NCBI RefSeq assembly: GCF_014656215.1
Contig: NZ_BNBZ01000007.1
Coordinates: 186,001 to 250,000, forward strand
DNA: 64,000 nucleotides
Reading direction: 5' to 3'
Origin: Streptomyces zaomyceticus
GTDB lineage: Bacteria; Actinomycetota; Actinomycetes; Streptomycetales; Streptomycetaceae
The notes under the pieces were generated by a model, which did no database searches, was not told the DNA's origin, and saw only the letters and a program-made list of their open reading frames with translations. Shown here piece after piece: positions 1-9,133 of this stretch. How positions within the stretch are numbered: position 1 is the stretch's first letter; each line of letters opens with the position of its first letter. Position numbers and translations under genes: made by a program.

Positions 1-471
1 GTCCACCGGGTCGCCGAGGACGGCGAGCGCCGCGCGGTGCTCGGCGAGAAGCCCGGGCCCGCCCGCGTACAGGATCATGTTGGCGCTGTCCCCGACCCCC
101 GGCGGGGTCGTCATGACGGCGCCGTCGAGATAGCCGATGCCGTGCTCCGCCGCCCACTCCGCCTCCGCGCGGGCCTGCTCCGGCGATCCGGTGGTCAGGT
201 TGACCAGGACGCGGCCCCGCAGCGAGTCGGCCACGGGCGCGAGGACCTCGCGGACGGCGGCGTAGTCGAGCACGCAGACCACGACGAGCTCGCTCGCCGT
301 GACCGCCCCGGCGACGTCGGCGGCACGGACGGCGCCCCGCTCGACGAGGGCGTCGGCCTTCCCCGGGGTGCGGTTCCAGACGGTGGTGCGGTGGCCGGCG
401 GTGAGGAAGGCGTCGGCGAGGGCGGTGCCCATCTGGCCGAGACCGATGACCGTGATGTTCTGTGCGTTCAT
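1..471 (-). CDS. NAD(P)-dependent oxidoreductase, imine reductase/6PGDH-like (3' end outside window)
   Basis: The visible 157 residues are the N-terminal Rossmann domain of a 6-phosphogluconate dehydrogenase/beta-hydroxyacid dehydrogenase-type enzyme. The dinucleotide motif GLGQMG lies at residues 10-15, VWNRTPGKA follows the second strand as in NADP-preferring members, and LDGAVMTTP near residue 125 is typical of bacterial imine-reductase-like proteins. The helical C-terminal half, which carries the substrate site, lies left of the window, so the substrate cannot be named. The ATG at 469-471 is the first start after the glycine-rich motif begins to make sense. The gene is divergent from the GlxA-type regulator at 557, which is a plausible controller across the 85-base gap. 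Confidence 0.85.
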   Translation of the reverse strand, partial: MNAQNITVIGLGQMGTALADAFLTAGHRTTVWNRTPGKADALVERGAVRAADVAGAVTASELVVVCVLDYAAVREVLAPVADSLRGRVLVNLTTGSPEQARAEAEWAAEHGIGYLDGAVMTTPPGVGDSANMILYAGGPGLLAEHRAALAVLGDPVD

Positions 472-556
472 GGAATCCACGCTCGCAGCGGCGGAATCCG
501 GCCGACAGTGGCAGGACCGACGGCTGTCGCACGATTCCTGCCGTACGGTCGACGGC

Positions 557-1552
557 ATGAACGCTGGGGTCGTCGCCATCGCCGTCGTACCGGACCGGCG
601 GATCGGAACGTCGCTGTGGGAGCTGTACGAACTCTCCCTCGCGTGCGGGGTCTTCGGCATACCGCATCCCGACCTCGCCGACCCCTGGTACCAGCTGCGG
701 CTGTGCGGGGACGCCGGCGACACCGGGGTCTTCTCGCTGCGGACCGACCACGGTCTCGAGGGGCTCGTGGACGCGGACACCGTCATCGTGCCGTCCGTGC
801 CCGACGCGGTCGTGGAGGACGGCGAGGAGGTGCCCGCCGAACTCGTCGAGGCGCTGCGCGCGGCCGCCGCCTCGGGCGCCCGGATGGTGTCGCTGTGCAC
901 CGGCGCCTTCGCGCTCGCCGCCGCCGGGCTCCTCGACGGCCGCCGGGCCACCGCGCACTGGCAGCACACCGCGCAGCTGGCCGCCCGTCATCCCGAGGTG
1001 ATCGTGGACGACTCGGTGCTCTACACGGACGAGGGGTCCGTCCTGACCAGCGCCGGGGCCACCGCCGCGCTCGACCTCTGTCTGCATCTGGTGCGCACCG
1101 ACCTCGGCGCGACGGTCGCGGGGCAGCTCGCCCGGCGTCTGGTCGTCCCGGCCCACCGCCCCGGCGGGCAGGCCCAGTTCATCGAGGCGCCGCTGCCGCC
1201 GAGCGACGACGACAGCCTGGGACCGGTGCTGCAGTGGGCGACCGAGCACCTGTCGGAGCCGCTGACCGTGGAGGAGCTGGCGCGGCGGGCCCGGATGAGC
1301 CCGCGCACCTTCCACCGGCGGATACGGGAGGAGTACGGGACCACCCCGCTGCAGTGGCTGCTCCAGCAGCGGGTGGCGCGCGCCCAGACCCTGCTGGAGT
1401 CGACCGACCTGCCCGTGGAGCATGTCGGCGACCACAGCGGGCTGGGCTCGGCGGCCAATCTGCGCCGCCACTTCACCCGGGCCGTGGGGGTGTCCCCGTC
1501 CGGGTACCGGCAGGCGTTCAGGCCTTCGGGGCCACCTTCGAGAGGCCGTTGA
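557..1552 (+). CDS. GlxA family AraC-type transcriptional regulator
   Basis: A 331-residue protein with an N-terminal DJ-1/PfpI (class I glutamine amidotransferase-like) domain, about residues 5-180, and a C-terminal AraC/XylS double helix-turn-helix domain, about 225-325. SLCTGAFALAAAG is the nucleophile-elbow-like segment of the first domain; MSPRTFHRRI and the GL.SAANLRRHF segment mark the two HTH motifs. The ATG at 557 was chosen because homologous regulators begin a few residues before the first strand (VVAIAVVP); upstream in-frame codons lie inside the divergent gene. It probably controls the adjacent oxidoreductase. Its last 35 bases overlap the convergent reductase gene. Confidence 0.9.
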   Translation: MNAGVVAIAVVPDRRIGTSLWELYELSLACGVFGIPHPDLADPWYQLRLCGDAGDTGVFSLRTDHGLEGLVDADTVIVPSVPDAVVEDGEEVPAELVEALRAAAASGARMVSLCTGAFALAAAGLLDGRRATAHWQHTAQLAARHPEVIVDDSVLYTDEGSVLTSAGATAALDLCLHLVRTDLGATVAGQLARRLVVPAHRPGGQAQFIEAPLPPSDDDSLGPVLQWATEHLSEPLTVEELARRARMSPRTFHRRIREEYGTTPLQWLLQQRVARAQTLLESTDLPVEHVGDHSGLGSAANLRRHFTRAVGVSPSGYRQAFRPSGPPSRGR

Positions 1553-2804
1553 TGATGCGGTCCATCGCGTCGCCGCCCGTGGGGTCGGTGAGGTTGGCCA
1601 GCATCTTCAGCGTGAACTTCATGAGCATCGGGTGGGTCAGACCGCGCTGGGTCGCGATCTTCATGACCTTCGGGTTGCCGATGAGCTTCACGAAGGCGCG
1701 GCCGAGCGTGTAGTAGCCGCCGTAGGTGTCCTTGAGGATCTGCGGGTAGTTCCGCAGGGCCAGTTCGCGCTGGGCGGGGGTGGTGCGGGCGTGCGCCTGG
1801 ACGATGACGTCGGCCGCGATCTGGCCGGACTCCATGGCGTAGGCGATGCCCTCGCCGTTGAACGGGTTGACCAGGCCGCCCGCGTCACCGACGAGCAGCA
1901 GGCCCTTGGTGTAGTGCGGCTGGCGGTTGAAGGCCATCGGGAGGGCTGCGCCGCGGATCGGGGTGGTCATGTTGTCCGGGGTGAAGCCCCAGTCCTCGGG
2001 CATCGAGGCGCACCAGGCCTTGAGGACCTCGCGCCAGTCCAGCTCGCGGAAGGCCTTCGAGGAGTTGAGGATGCCGAGGCCGACGTTGGAGGTGCCGTCG
2101 CCCATGCCGAAGACCCAGCCGTAGCCGGGCAGGAGGCGGTCCTGCGGGCCGCGGCGGTCCCACAGCTCCAGCCAGGACTCCAGGTAGTCGTCGTCGTGGC
2201 GGGGCGAGGTGAAGTAGGTCCGGACGGCGACGCCCATCGGCCGGTCCTCGCGCCGGTGCAGGCCCATGGCGAGGGAGATCCGGGTGGAGTTGCCGTCGGC
2301 GGCGACGACGAGCGGCGCGTGGAAGGTGACCTCGCGCTTCTCCTCGCCGAGCTTGGCGTGGACGCCGGTGATCCGGCCGGTACGGTCGTCGATGATCGGG
2401 GCGCCGACGTTGCAGCGCTCGTACAGGCGGGCTCCGGCCTTCTGCGCCTGGCGGGCGAGCTGCTCGTCGAAGTCGTCGCGCTTGCGGACGAGTCCGTAGT
2501 CCGGGTAGGAGGCGAGCTCCGGCCAGTCCAGCTCCAGGCGGACGCCACCGCCGATGATCCGCAGGCCCTTGTTCCGCAGCCAGCCGGCCTCTTCGGAGAT
2601 GTCGATGCCCATGGAGACGAGCTGCTTGGTGGCGCGGGGGGTGAGGCCGTCGCCGCAGACCTTCTCGCGGGGGAACGCGGTCTTCTCCAGGAGGAGGACG
2701 TCGAGTCCGGCCTTGGCGAGGTAGTAGGCGGTGGTCGAGCCGGCCGGGCCCGCCCCGACGACGATCACATCTGCGCTGTGCTCGGAGAGGGGCTGCTCGG
2801 TCAC
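1518..2804 (-). CDS. Geranylgeranyl reductase family FAD-dependent oxidoreductase
   Basis: A 428-residue flavoprotein. VVGAGPAGS at residues 16-24 is the FAD Rossmann motif, EKTAFPREKVCGDGLTPRA the conserved loop of the geranylgeranyl reductase family, and LLVGDAGGLVNPFNGEGI (about 305-322) the GD motif that closes the flavin site. Relatives reduce isoprenoid double bonds. The proximity of menG, mqnC and mqnA suggests a role in partial saturation of the menaquinone side chain, as for mycobacterial MenJ; this is inference from family and context. The GTG start at 2804 is preceded by GGGAG. The 3' end overlaps the convergent regulator gene by 35 bases. Confidence 0.9.
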   Translation of the reverse strand: MTEQPLSEHSADVIVVGAGPAGSTTAYYLAKAGLDVLLLEKTAFPREKVCGDGLTPRATKQLVSMGIDISEEAGWLRNKGLRIIGGGVRLELDWPELASYPDYGLVRKRDDFDEQLARQAQKAGARLYERCNVGAPIIDDRTGRITGVHAKLGEEKREVTFHAPLVVAADGNSTRISLAMGLHRREDRPMGVAVRTYFTSPRHDDDYLESWLELWDRRGPQDRLLPGYGWVFGMGDGTSNVGLGILNSSKAFRELDWREVLKAWCASMPEDWGFTPDNMTTPIRGAALPMAFNRQPHYTKGLLLVGDAGGLVNPFNGEGIAYAMESGQIAADVIVQAHARTTPAQRELALRNYPQILKDTYGGYYTLGRAFVKLIGNPKVMKIATQRGLTHPMLMKFTLKMLANLTDPTGGDAMDRIINGLSKVAPKA

Positions 2805-2838
2805 GGCGGATTCTCCCGAAGACTCGACGGTAGGGGGG

Positions 2839-2854
2839 CGGTACGGACGTACCG
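2839..2854. promoter_or_regulatory. Perfect 7-2-7 inverted repeat in divergent promoter region
   Basis: CGGTACG-GA-CGTACCG lies in the 179-base gap between the divergent geranylgeranyl reductase and I36-like genes, 35 bases upstream of the reductase start. The symmetry and position fit a dimeric repressor operator, but the cognate protein is unknown and no second copy was noticed in the window. Confidence 0.4.
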
Positions 2855-2983
2855 GGGCAGTCTATGGGGGCGGGTCGCGGACCGTCCGGAGGGCCACCCG
2901 AAGGAGCGTGCGGAGGTCCACCCAGCGAGAGGGAACCCAACCGGAATTCGCACATCCGTGCGACGATGTCATGATCACCGGTC

Positions 2984-3724
2984 GTGACCATCATCCGTAC
3001 GACCGACCTACGGCGGGGCTCGCTGATCACAGCCGTCCTCGCCCTCATCTGCTCGGCGTTCCTCGTCCTGCCCGCGAACGCCGACCCCGCCCCGTACGAC
3101 GACTGCCCGCCCGCCACGTTCTGCCTCTACTCCGGGGCCGACGGGACCGGCGCGCGGCGGGACTTCACCGACCGGCAGGCCCTGCAGGGCTACGACGCGG
3201 CCTGGGACGGCACGAGCCTCTCGGCGAAGAACAACACCGCCCTGTGGGCCTGCGTCTACGGCGCCCCCGGCTACGGCGGGCTCCTGGAGACCGTCAAGCC
3301 GGGCAACAAGGACGCGTACACACCCGGCGCCGTCCGCGCCCACAAGCTGGTCCCGACCCGCGCCCTCTGCTTCACCGGCTACGAGCGCTGCCCCGACAAC
3401 CGGGTCTGCACCTTCACGGAGCCGAACGGCCGGGGCGCGATGACCGTCCACCTCCCGGCGACCGACGCCACCACCAAGAACTACGGCAACAGTTACGGCG
3501 CCGAGGCCGCGCCCCGGTCCACCTGGAACCGGACGAAGAAGCACGTCTGCTTCTACCCCGAGCCGGCCTTCACCGGAAGCTGGGCCGACCCCGCCGACGC
3601 CTCGGGCCGCAAGAGGTTCGGCGCGTACGTCGTCCTGCGCGGCGACAGCACGACCGTTCCGGCGCCCTTCGCCGGCACCTTCCGCTCGCACGAGCTCGTC
3701 AACGGAACGGCGGACTGCCAGTGA
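2984..3724 (+). CDS. Secreted peptidase-inhibitor I36-like / beta-gamma-crystallin-like protein
   Basis: 246 residues with an N-terminal signal peptide of about 33 residues (arginines, hydrophobic stretch SLITAVLALICSAFLVLPA, then NADPAP). The mature protein holds cysteine- and aromatic-rich modules of the Streptomyces I36/SMI metalloproteinase-inhibitor type: CPPATFCLYSGADGTG, CVYGAPGYGG, VCTFTEPNGRGAM and VCFYPEPAFTGSW. There appear to be two copies of a beta-gamma-crystallin-like fold, about double the usual single-domain length. The GTG start is at 2984. The stop overlaps the GTG of the next gene (GTGA), so the two secreted products are probably translated together. Actual protease inhibition is unproven. 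Confidence 0.75.
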   Translation: MTIIRTTDLRRGSLITAVLALICSAFLVLPANADPAPYDDCPPATFCLYSGADGTGARRDFTDRQALQGYDAAWDGTSLSAKNNTALWACVYGAPGYGGLLETVKPGNKDAYTPGAVRAHKLVPTRALCFTGYERCPDNRVCTFTEPNGRGAMTVHLPATDATTKNYGNSYGAEAAPRSTWNRTKKHVCFYPEPAFTGSWADPADASGRKRFGAYVVLRGDSTTVPAPFAGTFRSHELVNGTADCQ

Positions 3725-5100
3725 CCCGCAACCGACGCCCCTGGCTGGCCGCGGCCGCCGCCCTCGGCGCCGCCCTCGCCCTCACCTCGCCCGCCTCCGG
3801 CGCCGGCGAACCCGCCCCGAGCCCGCTCGCCGCCCGCTGGACCGCCGGTACCCCCGTCACGGTCACGACCGGCGTCACCCGCACCACCTGGACCGAGACG
3901 ACCCTCGACAACCGCACGAAGGCCCGCGTCCTCCAGATCGTCGAGATCGACCCCACCGCAGGGGCACTCACCCTGGAAAGCGCCCTCGGCACCGACGACT
4001 CCACCGCCGAGACGCTCCCCGAGCAGCTCGCCCGGGTCACCACGGTCCCGACCCGCCACCCGTACGCGGGCGTCAACGGCGGCCTGTTCCAGCGGGAGCC
4101 CGCGGGCGCGGGCGCCGAGAAGACCATCGTGCACACCGGCGTCTCCGCCACCGACGGCACCCTGCACAGCTCCAGCTGCTGGAGCGCGGGCAAGGGCAGC
4201 ACCGGCGCGGTGATCCAGTACGGCATTCCGCACATCACCAAGCTCCGCACGGACATGACGCTCATCGCACCCACCGGCGAGACCGTACGGATCGACGACG
4301 TCAACCGGGCCCCCGGCCGCGCCCCGCACTGCGCGCGCGACGCCGAGGACGTCCAGGTCAGCACCAGCCCGCCGGTCTACACCGACCCGGACGAGATCGT
4401 CGTCTTCACCGACGACTACGGGGCTCCCGTCCCCGGGCCCGGCACCGACCCGGCCGTCCCCGCCACCGCCGACCCCGGCTTCGAGGTCGTCGTCGACGCG
4501 CACGGGGTCGTCACCGAGGCCCGCGAGGGGCGCGGCGGCACCGTCGTCCCCGCGGGAGGCCGGATCATCCAGGGCATCGGCACCGGCGCCCAGTGGCTCC
4601 GCGCGCGACTCGTCCGCGACGACACGCCGACCGTCGACCAGAAGCTCCACGACATGACCGCGGACCGGGACATCCCGCTGGACGACTCGGTCGACGTCGT
4701 CAGTTCCTTCCACCACCTGCTGCGCTCCGGCGACATCCCCGCCGAACTGCCCGACTCGTGCAGCGGCAAGGAGAAGGGAGCCGACGGCACGACCCTGATC
4801 TGCACCGACTCGCGCACGGCCCTCGGCACCAACTCCCGCGGCCGCCCGGTGCTCGTCACCCTCACCGGGCAGGACAACGAGGACGGCGACTACCTCCGGA
4901 GCTTCGCCGCGCTGCTGGACTCCCCCGAGCTCGGCATCATCGACGCCCTCAATCTGGACGGCGGCGGTTCCACGACCCTGCAGACGGGCGCGCAGGTGCA
5001 CACCCCGCCGACGGACCTGGTGGACGGAACGCCCGTGCACCGGGACGTGGCGGACGCGGTGTACACGGGCGTGGGCGGCTACGGCCTCTACGTGAAGTAG
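3721..5100 (+). CDS. Secreted phosphodiester glycosidase family (NAGPA-like) protein
   Basis: 459 residues: signal peptide (AAAAALGAALALTSPASGA), then an N-acetylglucosamine-1-phosphodiester alpha-N-acetylglucosaminidase-like (NAGPA/DUF2233) domain. Family signs are YAGVNGGLFQ near residue 115 and the closing LNLDGGGSTTL motif near residue 413. Bacterial members cleave glycosyl phosphodiesters and often act on cell-wall or exopolysaccharide polymers. The length exceeds the minimal domain, the middle holding an extra region of about 150 residues. The GTG at 3721 overlaps the upstream stop as GTGA, which favours this start over any in-frame codon inside the I36-like gene. Substrate unknown. Confidence 0.8.
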   Translation: MTRNRRPWLAAAAALGAALALTSPASGAGEPAPSPLAARWTAGTPVTVTTGVTRTTWTETTLDNRTKARVLQIVEIDPTAGALTLESALGTDDSTAETLPEQLARVTTVPTRHPYAGVNGGLFQREPAGAGAEKTIVHTGVSATDGTLHSSSCWSAGKGSTGAVIQYGIPHITKLRTDMTLIAPTGETVRIDDVNRAPGRAPHCARDAEDVQVSTSPPVYTDPDEIVVFTDDYGAPVPGPGTDPAVPATADPGFEVVVDAHGVVTEAREGRGGTVVPAGGRIIQGIGTGAQWLRARLVRDDTPTVDQKLHDMTADRDIPLDDSVDVVSSFHHLLRSGDIPAELPDSCSGKEKGADGTTLICTDSRTALGTNSRGRPVLVTLTGQDNEDGDYLRSFAALLDSPELGIIDALNLDGGGSTTLQTGAQVHTPPTDLVDGTPVHRDVADAVYTGVGGYGLYVK

Positions 5101-5127
5101 GGCGCCCCGGCCGACGAGCGGAACGGG

Positions 5128-5823
5128 TCAGGCGGGCTTGAAGCCCCGGTGGAGGGCGACGATGCCGCCGGACAGGTTCCGCCAGGCCACCTTCGACCAG
5201 CCGGCCTTCTGGAGCATCCCCGCCAGGGTCGGCTGGTCCGGCCAGGAGCGGATGGACTCGGCCAGGTACACATAGGCGTCCGGGTTCGAGGACACCGCGC
5301 GGGCCACCGGGGGCAGCGCGCGCATCAGGTACTCCTCGTACACCGTGCGGAACGGCGCCCAGGTGGCGTGGGAGAACTCGCTGATGACGACCCGGCCGCC
5401 GGGCTTCGTCACCCGGTACAGCTCGCGCAGCGCCTGGTCGGTGTCCTGGATGTTCCGGAGCCCGAAGGAGATGGTGACGGCGTCGAAGACGTCGTCGCGG
5501 AAGGGCAGCTTCGTGCCGTCGCCCGCCGTGAACGGCATCCACGGGTGGTTCTTCTTGCCGACCCGGAGCATCCCCAGCGAGAAGTCGCAGGGCACGACGT
5601 ACGCGCCCGCGCGGGCGAAGGGCTGCGAGGAGGTGGCCGTACCGGCCGCCAGGTCCAGGATCTTCTGCGCGGGGCGCGCGTCGACCGCCTTGGCGACCTC
5701 CTTGCGCCAGCGCCGGTCCTGGCCGAGGGAGAGGACGTCGTTGGTGAGGTCGTAGTTCGCCGCCACGTCGTCGAACATCGAGGCGACTTCGTGCGGCTGC
5801 TTGTCCAGGGTGGCGCGGGTCAC
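5128..5823 (-). CDS. menG: Demethylmenaquinone methyltransferase
   Basis: A 231-residue SAM-dependent methyltransferase of the UbiE/MenG family, which methylates demethylmenaquinone to menaquinone at the membrane in the last step of the pathway. DLAAGTATS (about 56-64) is SAM motif [16 protein letters not shown] is the signature block found in UbiE/COQ5 proteins, and [11 protein letters not shown] is the later conserved strand. The GTG start fits the usual length of 230-250. It is transcribed in the same direction as, and 82 bases downstream of, the 5906-6505 gene, which closely follows mqnC. An operon ending with this late-acting enzyme is likely. Confidence 0.95.
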   Translation of the reverse strand: MTRATLDKQPHEVASMFDDVAANYDLTNDVLSLGQDRRWRKEVAKAVDARPAQKILDLAAGTATSSQPFARAGAYVVPCDFSLGMLRVGKKNHPWMPFTAGDGTKLPFRDDVFDAVTISFGLRNIQDTDQALRELYRVTKPGGRVVISEFSHATWAPFRTVYEEYLMRALPPVARAVSSNPDAYVYLAESIRSWPDQPTLAGMLQKAGWSKVAWRNLSGGIVALHRGFKPA

Positions 5824-5905
5824 TGGCTTCGGCCTCGCAGACTCGGGTACGGGCGGGCGCGTCCATTGTCTCAGGGCCGCTCCCGCCCCGACCGGCAGGG
5901 CGCGC

Positions 5906-6505
5906 TCAGCCGGCCCGGTAGACCAGCTTGCCGCCGATGACGGTGGCGACGCAGGTCGAGGGACCGAGGCGGACCAGGGCGGCCCGGTCGGGAACGTCGA
6001 ACACGGCGAAACGGGCGGGGCCTCCCGGCATCAGTCCGGGCAGGAGCACCAGCGGCGCCGGAGCGAGGGACGGGACGCCGGAGAGCTTGTCCGGGCGGCG
6101 GCCGACGGCGAGACCGACCCGGCGTACGGCGTCCACGGCGGCCCGGCTGCGCAGTTCGCCCCCGACGGCGACCGTGCCGTGGGCGAGGAGCCGCTGCACG
6201 CCGCGGCGCGCGGAGGCGGCGCGGCGGGCGGGGTCGGCCCGGAAGATCCGCTGGGCCCGCTCGCCGGGGATCGGCTCGGTGCCGAACCCCTCGGCCTCCC
6301 GGGGGTCCGGGTGGTACATGCCTTCGAGGAGCTCGGGGCCGTACGGGTTGAGGAGTCCGGGGGTGAGGATGCCGGACCACCGCCGCACCCGTGCCTCGGG
6401 CCTGACGGCGACCAGGTCCTCGTACGGGCCGACGGCGGCGACGCGGTCGCCGTCGATCAGGACGGCGGTCTCGGGGGTCGCCTCGGCGACGTGGATCGTG
6501 AGCAC
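5906..6505 (-). CDS. Truncated amidohydrolase-like (imidazolonepropionase-like domain) protein
   Basis: 199 residues. The N-terminus ([14 protein letters not shown], then [12 protein letters not shown]) and the C-terminus ([17 protein letters not shown]) match the two halves of the small beta-sandwich domain of amidohydrolase-superfamily enzymes. The TIM barrel of roughly 250 residues that should sit between them is replaced by about 110 residues, and the metal-binding HxH that normally follows PGL is NPYG here. It is therefore probably not a hydrolase in the usual sense. It starts 7 bases after the mqnC stop, so the two are surely cotranscribed. A scaffold or regulator for menaquinone synthesis is possible; no function is assigned. 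Confidence 0.75.
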   Translation of the reverse strand: MLTIHVAEATPETAVLIDGDRVAAVGPYEDLVAVRPEARVRRWSGILTPGLLNPYGPELLEGMYHPDPREAEGFGTEPIPGERAQRIFRADPARRAASARRGVQRLLAHGTVAVGGELRSRAAVDAVRRVGLAVGRRPDKLSGVPSLAPAPLVLLPGLMPGGPARFAVFDVPDRAALVRLGPSTCVATVIGGKLVYRAG

Positions 6506-6512
6506 GGCCGCG

Positions 6513-7712
6513 TCAGTTGGCGTCGAGGAGCTTCAGCTCGGGGTGAGCCGTGCCGCCCTCGATCGCCGTGGACGAGATGTGCGAGGCGACGCGCTCGTCG
6601 ACCGGGTCGTTCGCCGGGTCGTCGTGGACGACGATGTGCTCGTAGGTGGTGGTGCGCTGGGCCGGGACGCGGTCCGCCGTGCGGATCATCTCGATCATCT
6701 CGCGCAGGTTGGAGCGGTGCTTGGCGCCGGCCGAGGAGACGACGTTCTCCTCCAGCATGATCGAGCCGAGGTCGTCCGCGCCGTAGTGCAGGGTCAGCTG
6801 GCCGATCTCCTTGCCCGTGGTGAGCCACGAGCCCTGGATGTGGGCGACGTTGTCGAGGAACAGCCGGCCGATGGCGATCATCCGCAGGTACTCGAGGAGC
6901 GTGGCCTGCGTGCGGCCCTTGAGGTGGTTGTTCTCGGGCTGGTACGTGTACGGGATGAAGGCCCGGAAGCCACCCGTCCGGTCCTGCACGTCACGGATCA
7001 TGCGGAGGTGCTCGATCCGCTCGGCGTTGGTCTCGCCGGTGCCCATGAGCATGGTGGAGGTGGACTCGACGCCCAGCCCGTGGGCGATCTCCATGATCTC
7101 CAGCCAGCGCTCGCCGCTCTCCTTGAGCGGGGCGATGGCCTTGCGCGGCCGCTCCGGGAGCAGCTCGGCGCCGGCGCCCGCGAAGGAGTCGAGGCCGGCG
7201 GTGTGGATGCGGGTGATGGCCTCCTCGACGGAGACCCCGCTGATCCGGGCCATGTGCTCGACCTCGGACGCGCCGAGGGAGTGGATGACCAGCTGGGGGA
7301 ACTCCGCCTTGATCGCGGCGAAGTGCTTCTCGTAGTACTCGACGCCGTAGTCCGGGTGGTGGCCGCCCTGGAACATGATCTGGGTGCCGCCGAGCTCCAC
7401 GGTCTCCGCGCAACGGCGCAGGATGTCGTCGAGGTCTCGGGTCCAGCCCTTCTTCGTGTCCTTGGGGGCGGCGTAGAAGGCGCAGAACTTGCAGGCCGTG
7501 ACGCAGACGTTCGTGTAGTTGATGTTGCGTTCGATGATGTACGTCGCGATGTGCTCGGTCCCCGCGTAACGGCGGCGGCGCACGGCGTCGGCGGCGGAGC
7601 CGAGCGCGTGCAGCGGCGCCGAGCGGTAGAGGTCGAGCGCCTCCTCGGGGGTGATCCGGCCACCCGCGGCAGCGCGGTCGAGAACAGACTGGAGTTCGGC
7701 CTTCTCGGTCAC
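6513..7712 (-). CDS. mqnC: Cyclic dehypoxanthinyl futalosine synthase (radical SAM)
   Basis: A 399-residue radical SAM enzyme of the futalosine menaquinone pathway that cyclises dehypoxanthine futalosine. The cluster motif CKFCAFYAAP (CxxxC..C type, from about residue 75) follows NINYTNVCVTACKF; the downstream text (HPDYGVEYYEKHF, EITRIHTAGLDS-like barrel strands, FIPYTYQPENN) matches MqnC throughout. The reading frame is open further upstream, but the GTG at 7712 with GAAAGGG before it gives the usual family length, and the upstream translation is low-complexity repeat sequence. It is followed after 7 bases by the amidohydrolase-like remnant. Confidence 0.96.
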   Translation of the reverse strand: MTEKAELQSVLDRAAAGGRITPEEALDLYRSAPLHALGSAADAVRRRRYAGTEHIATYIIERNINYTNVCVTACKFCAFYAAPKDTKKGWTRDLDDILRRCAETVELGGTQIMFQGGHHPDYGVEYYEKHFAAIKAEFPQLVIHSLGASEVEHMARISGVSVEEAITRIHTAGLDSFAGAGAELLPERPRKAIAPLKESGERWLEIMEIAHGLGVESTSTMLMGTGETNAERIEHLRMIRDVQDRTGGFRAFIPYTYQPENNHLKGRTQATLLEYLRMIAIGRLFLDNVAHIQGSWLTTGKEIGQLTLHYGADDLGSIMLEENVVSSAGAKHRSNLREMIEMIRTADRVPAQRTTTYEHIVVHDDPANDPVDERVASHISSTAIEGGTAHPELKLLDAN

Positions 7713-7872
7713 CGGGTGTGTCCCTTTCGGAGGGGTACTGACTGTCCGAACCAGCCTACGCCAGCGCTCCTCAGGGCTTCCCTCGGGTGGCGTGCGGGAG
7801 GCGCGGCGGTAAGCGGCGGCAATACGGGTGGTCCGGACGCGGATAAAGGGGTGAATTACCGAACGGGGACAC

Positions 7873-7970
7873 GAAGGCGAATTCCGGGAAGCCTTGGGGA
7901 AGCCTTCGGGAAGGCGGTGCGAAGCCTTCGGGAAGTCGACGGGAACTCGGCGCGAAGGCGTCGGGAAGGC
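7873..7970. repeat. Cluster of imperfect GAAGCCTTCGGGAAG repeats between mqnC and mqnA
   Basis: The 287-base mqnA-mqnC gap (7713-7999) contains degenerate copies of GAAGCCTTCGGGAAG beginning near 7873, 7888, 7899, 7921 and 7954. The copy at 7903-7916 (GCCTTCGGGAAGGC) can fold into a 5-base-pair stem with a CGGG tetraloop. No gene is supported here: the open frames across it translate into a repetitive PEGF-type string. It may influence the mqnA-mqnC read-through transcript. Nothing else was seen in the gap apart from the mqnC ribosome binding site. Confidence 0.6.
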
Positions 7971-7999
7971 CAATGGGGAACCCGGAACGCGCGCCCCCG

Positions 8000-8881
<882 letters not shown>

Positions 8882-9011
8882 CTAGACCCGTCTCGTACCG
8901 TGGGCATCGCCGGGGCACGCGCGTCAGCACACGGAGCGAGATCAAACATGTGAGTGAAGTGATCTTTCCCTCTACCGCCGGGCGCACCCTGCGTGCTACG
9001 CTCAACGCAAG

Positions 9012-9040
9012 TTGCAGTTTGGTTTCCCTTGCAGTACAGA
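9012..9040 (+). promoter_or_regulatory. Candidate promoter of the cold-shock gene
   Basis: TTGCAG (9012-9017) and TACAGA (9035-9040) are separated by exactly 17 bases upstream of the cold-shock gene. Initiation would fall at about 9047, inside the 9040-9067 hairpin, so either another promoter lies further upstream (for instance around TACGCT at 8996-9001) or the two signals compete. Confidence 0.35.
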
Positions 9041-9067
9041 GCCTGCGGAGCATGTGACCCGCAGGCT
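9040..9067 (+). terminator. Leader hairpin with T-rich tail upstream of the cold-shock gene (attenuator-like)
   Basis: AGCCTGCGG and CCGCAGGCT form a perfect 9-base-pair stem around a 10-base loop, followed by TTTTGTAGTTTT. This is the form of an intrinsic terminator, yet it lies 67 bases before the cold-shock start codon with no gene ending in front of it on this strand. It could attenuate transcription, or end a short leader RNA starting further upstream. Confidence 0.55.
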
Positions 9068-9133
9068 TTTGTAGTTTTCAGACTTGTTTGCAGGTTCTGG
9101 AGCAGGGCGACCCTTTGGCCCATAGGAGGGCTC

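Noticed and set aside
7713..7973. N-terminal extension of mqnC by 87 residues
   Set aside because: The extension translates the GAAGCCTTCGGG repeats into PEGF-like text, and the GTG at 7712 has a ribosome binding site and gives the family length.
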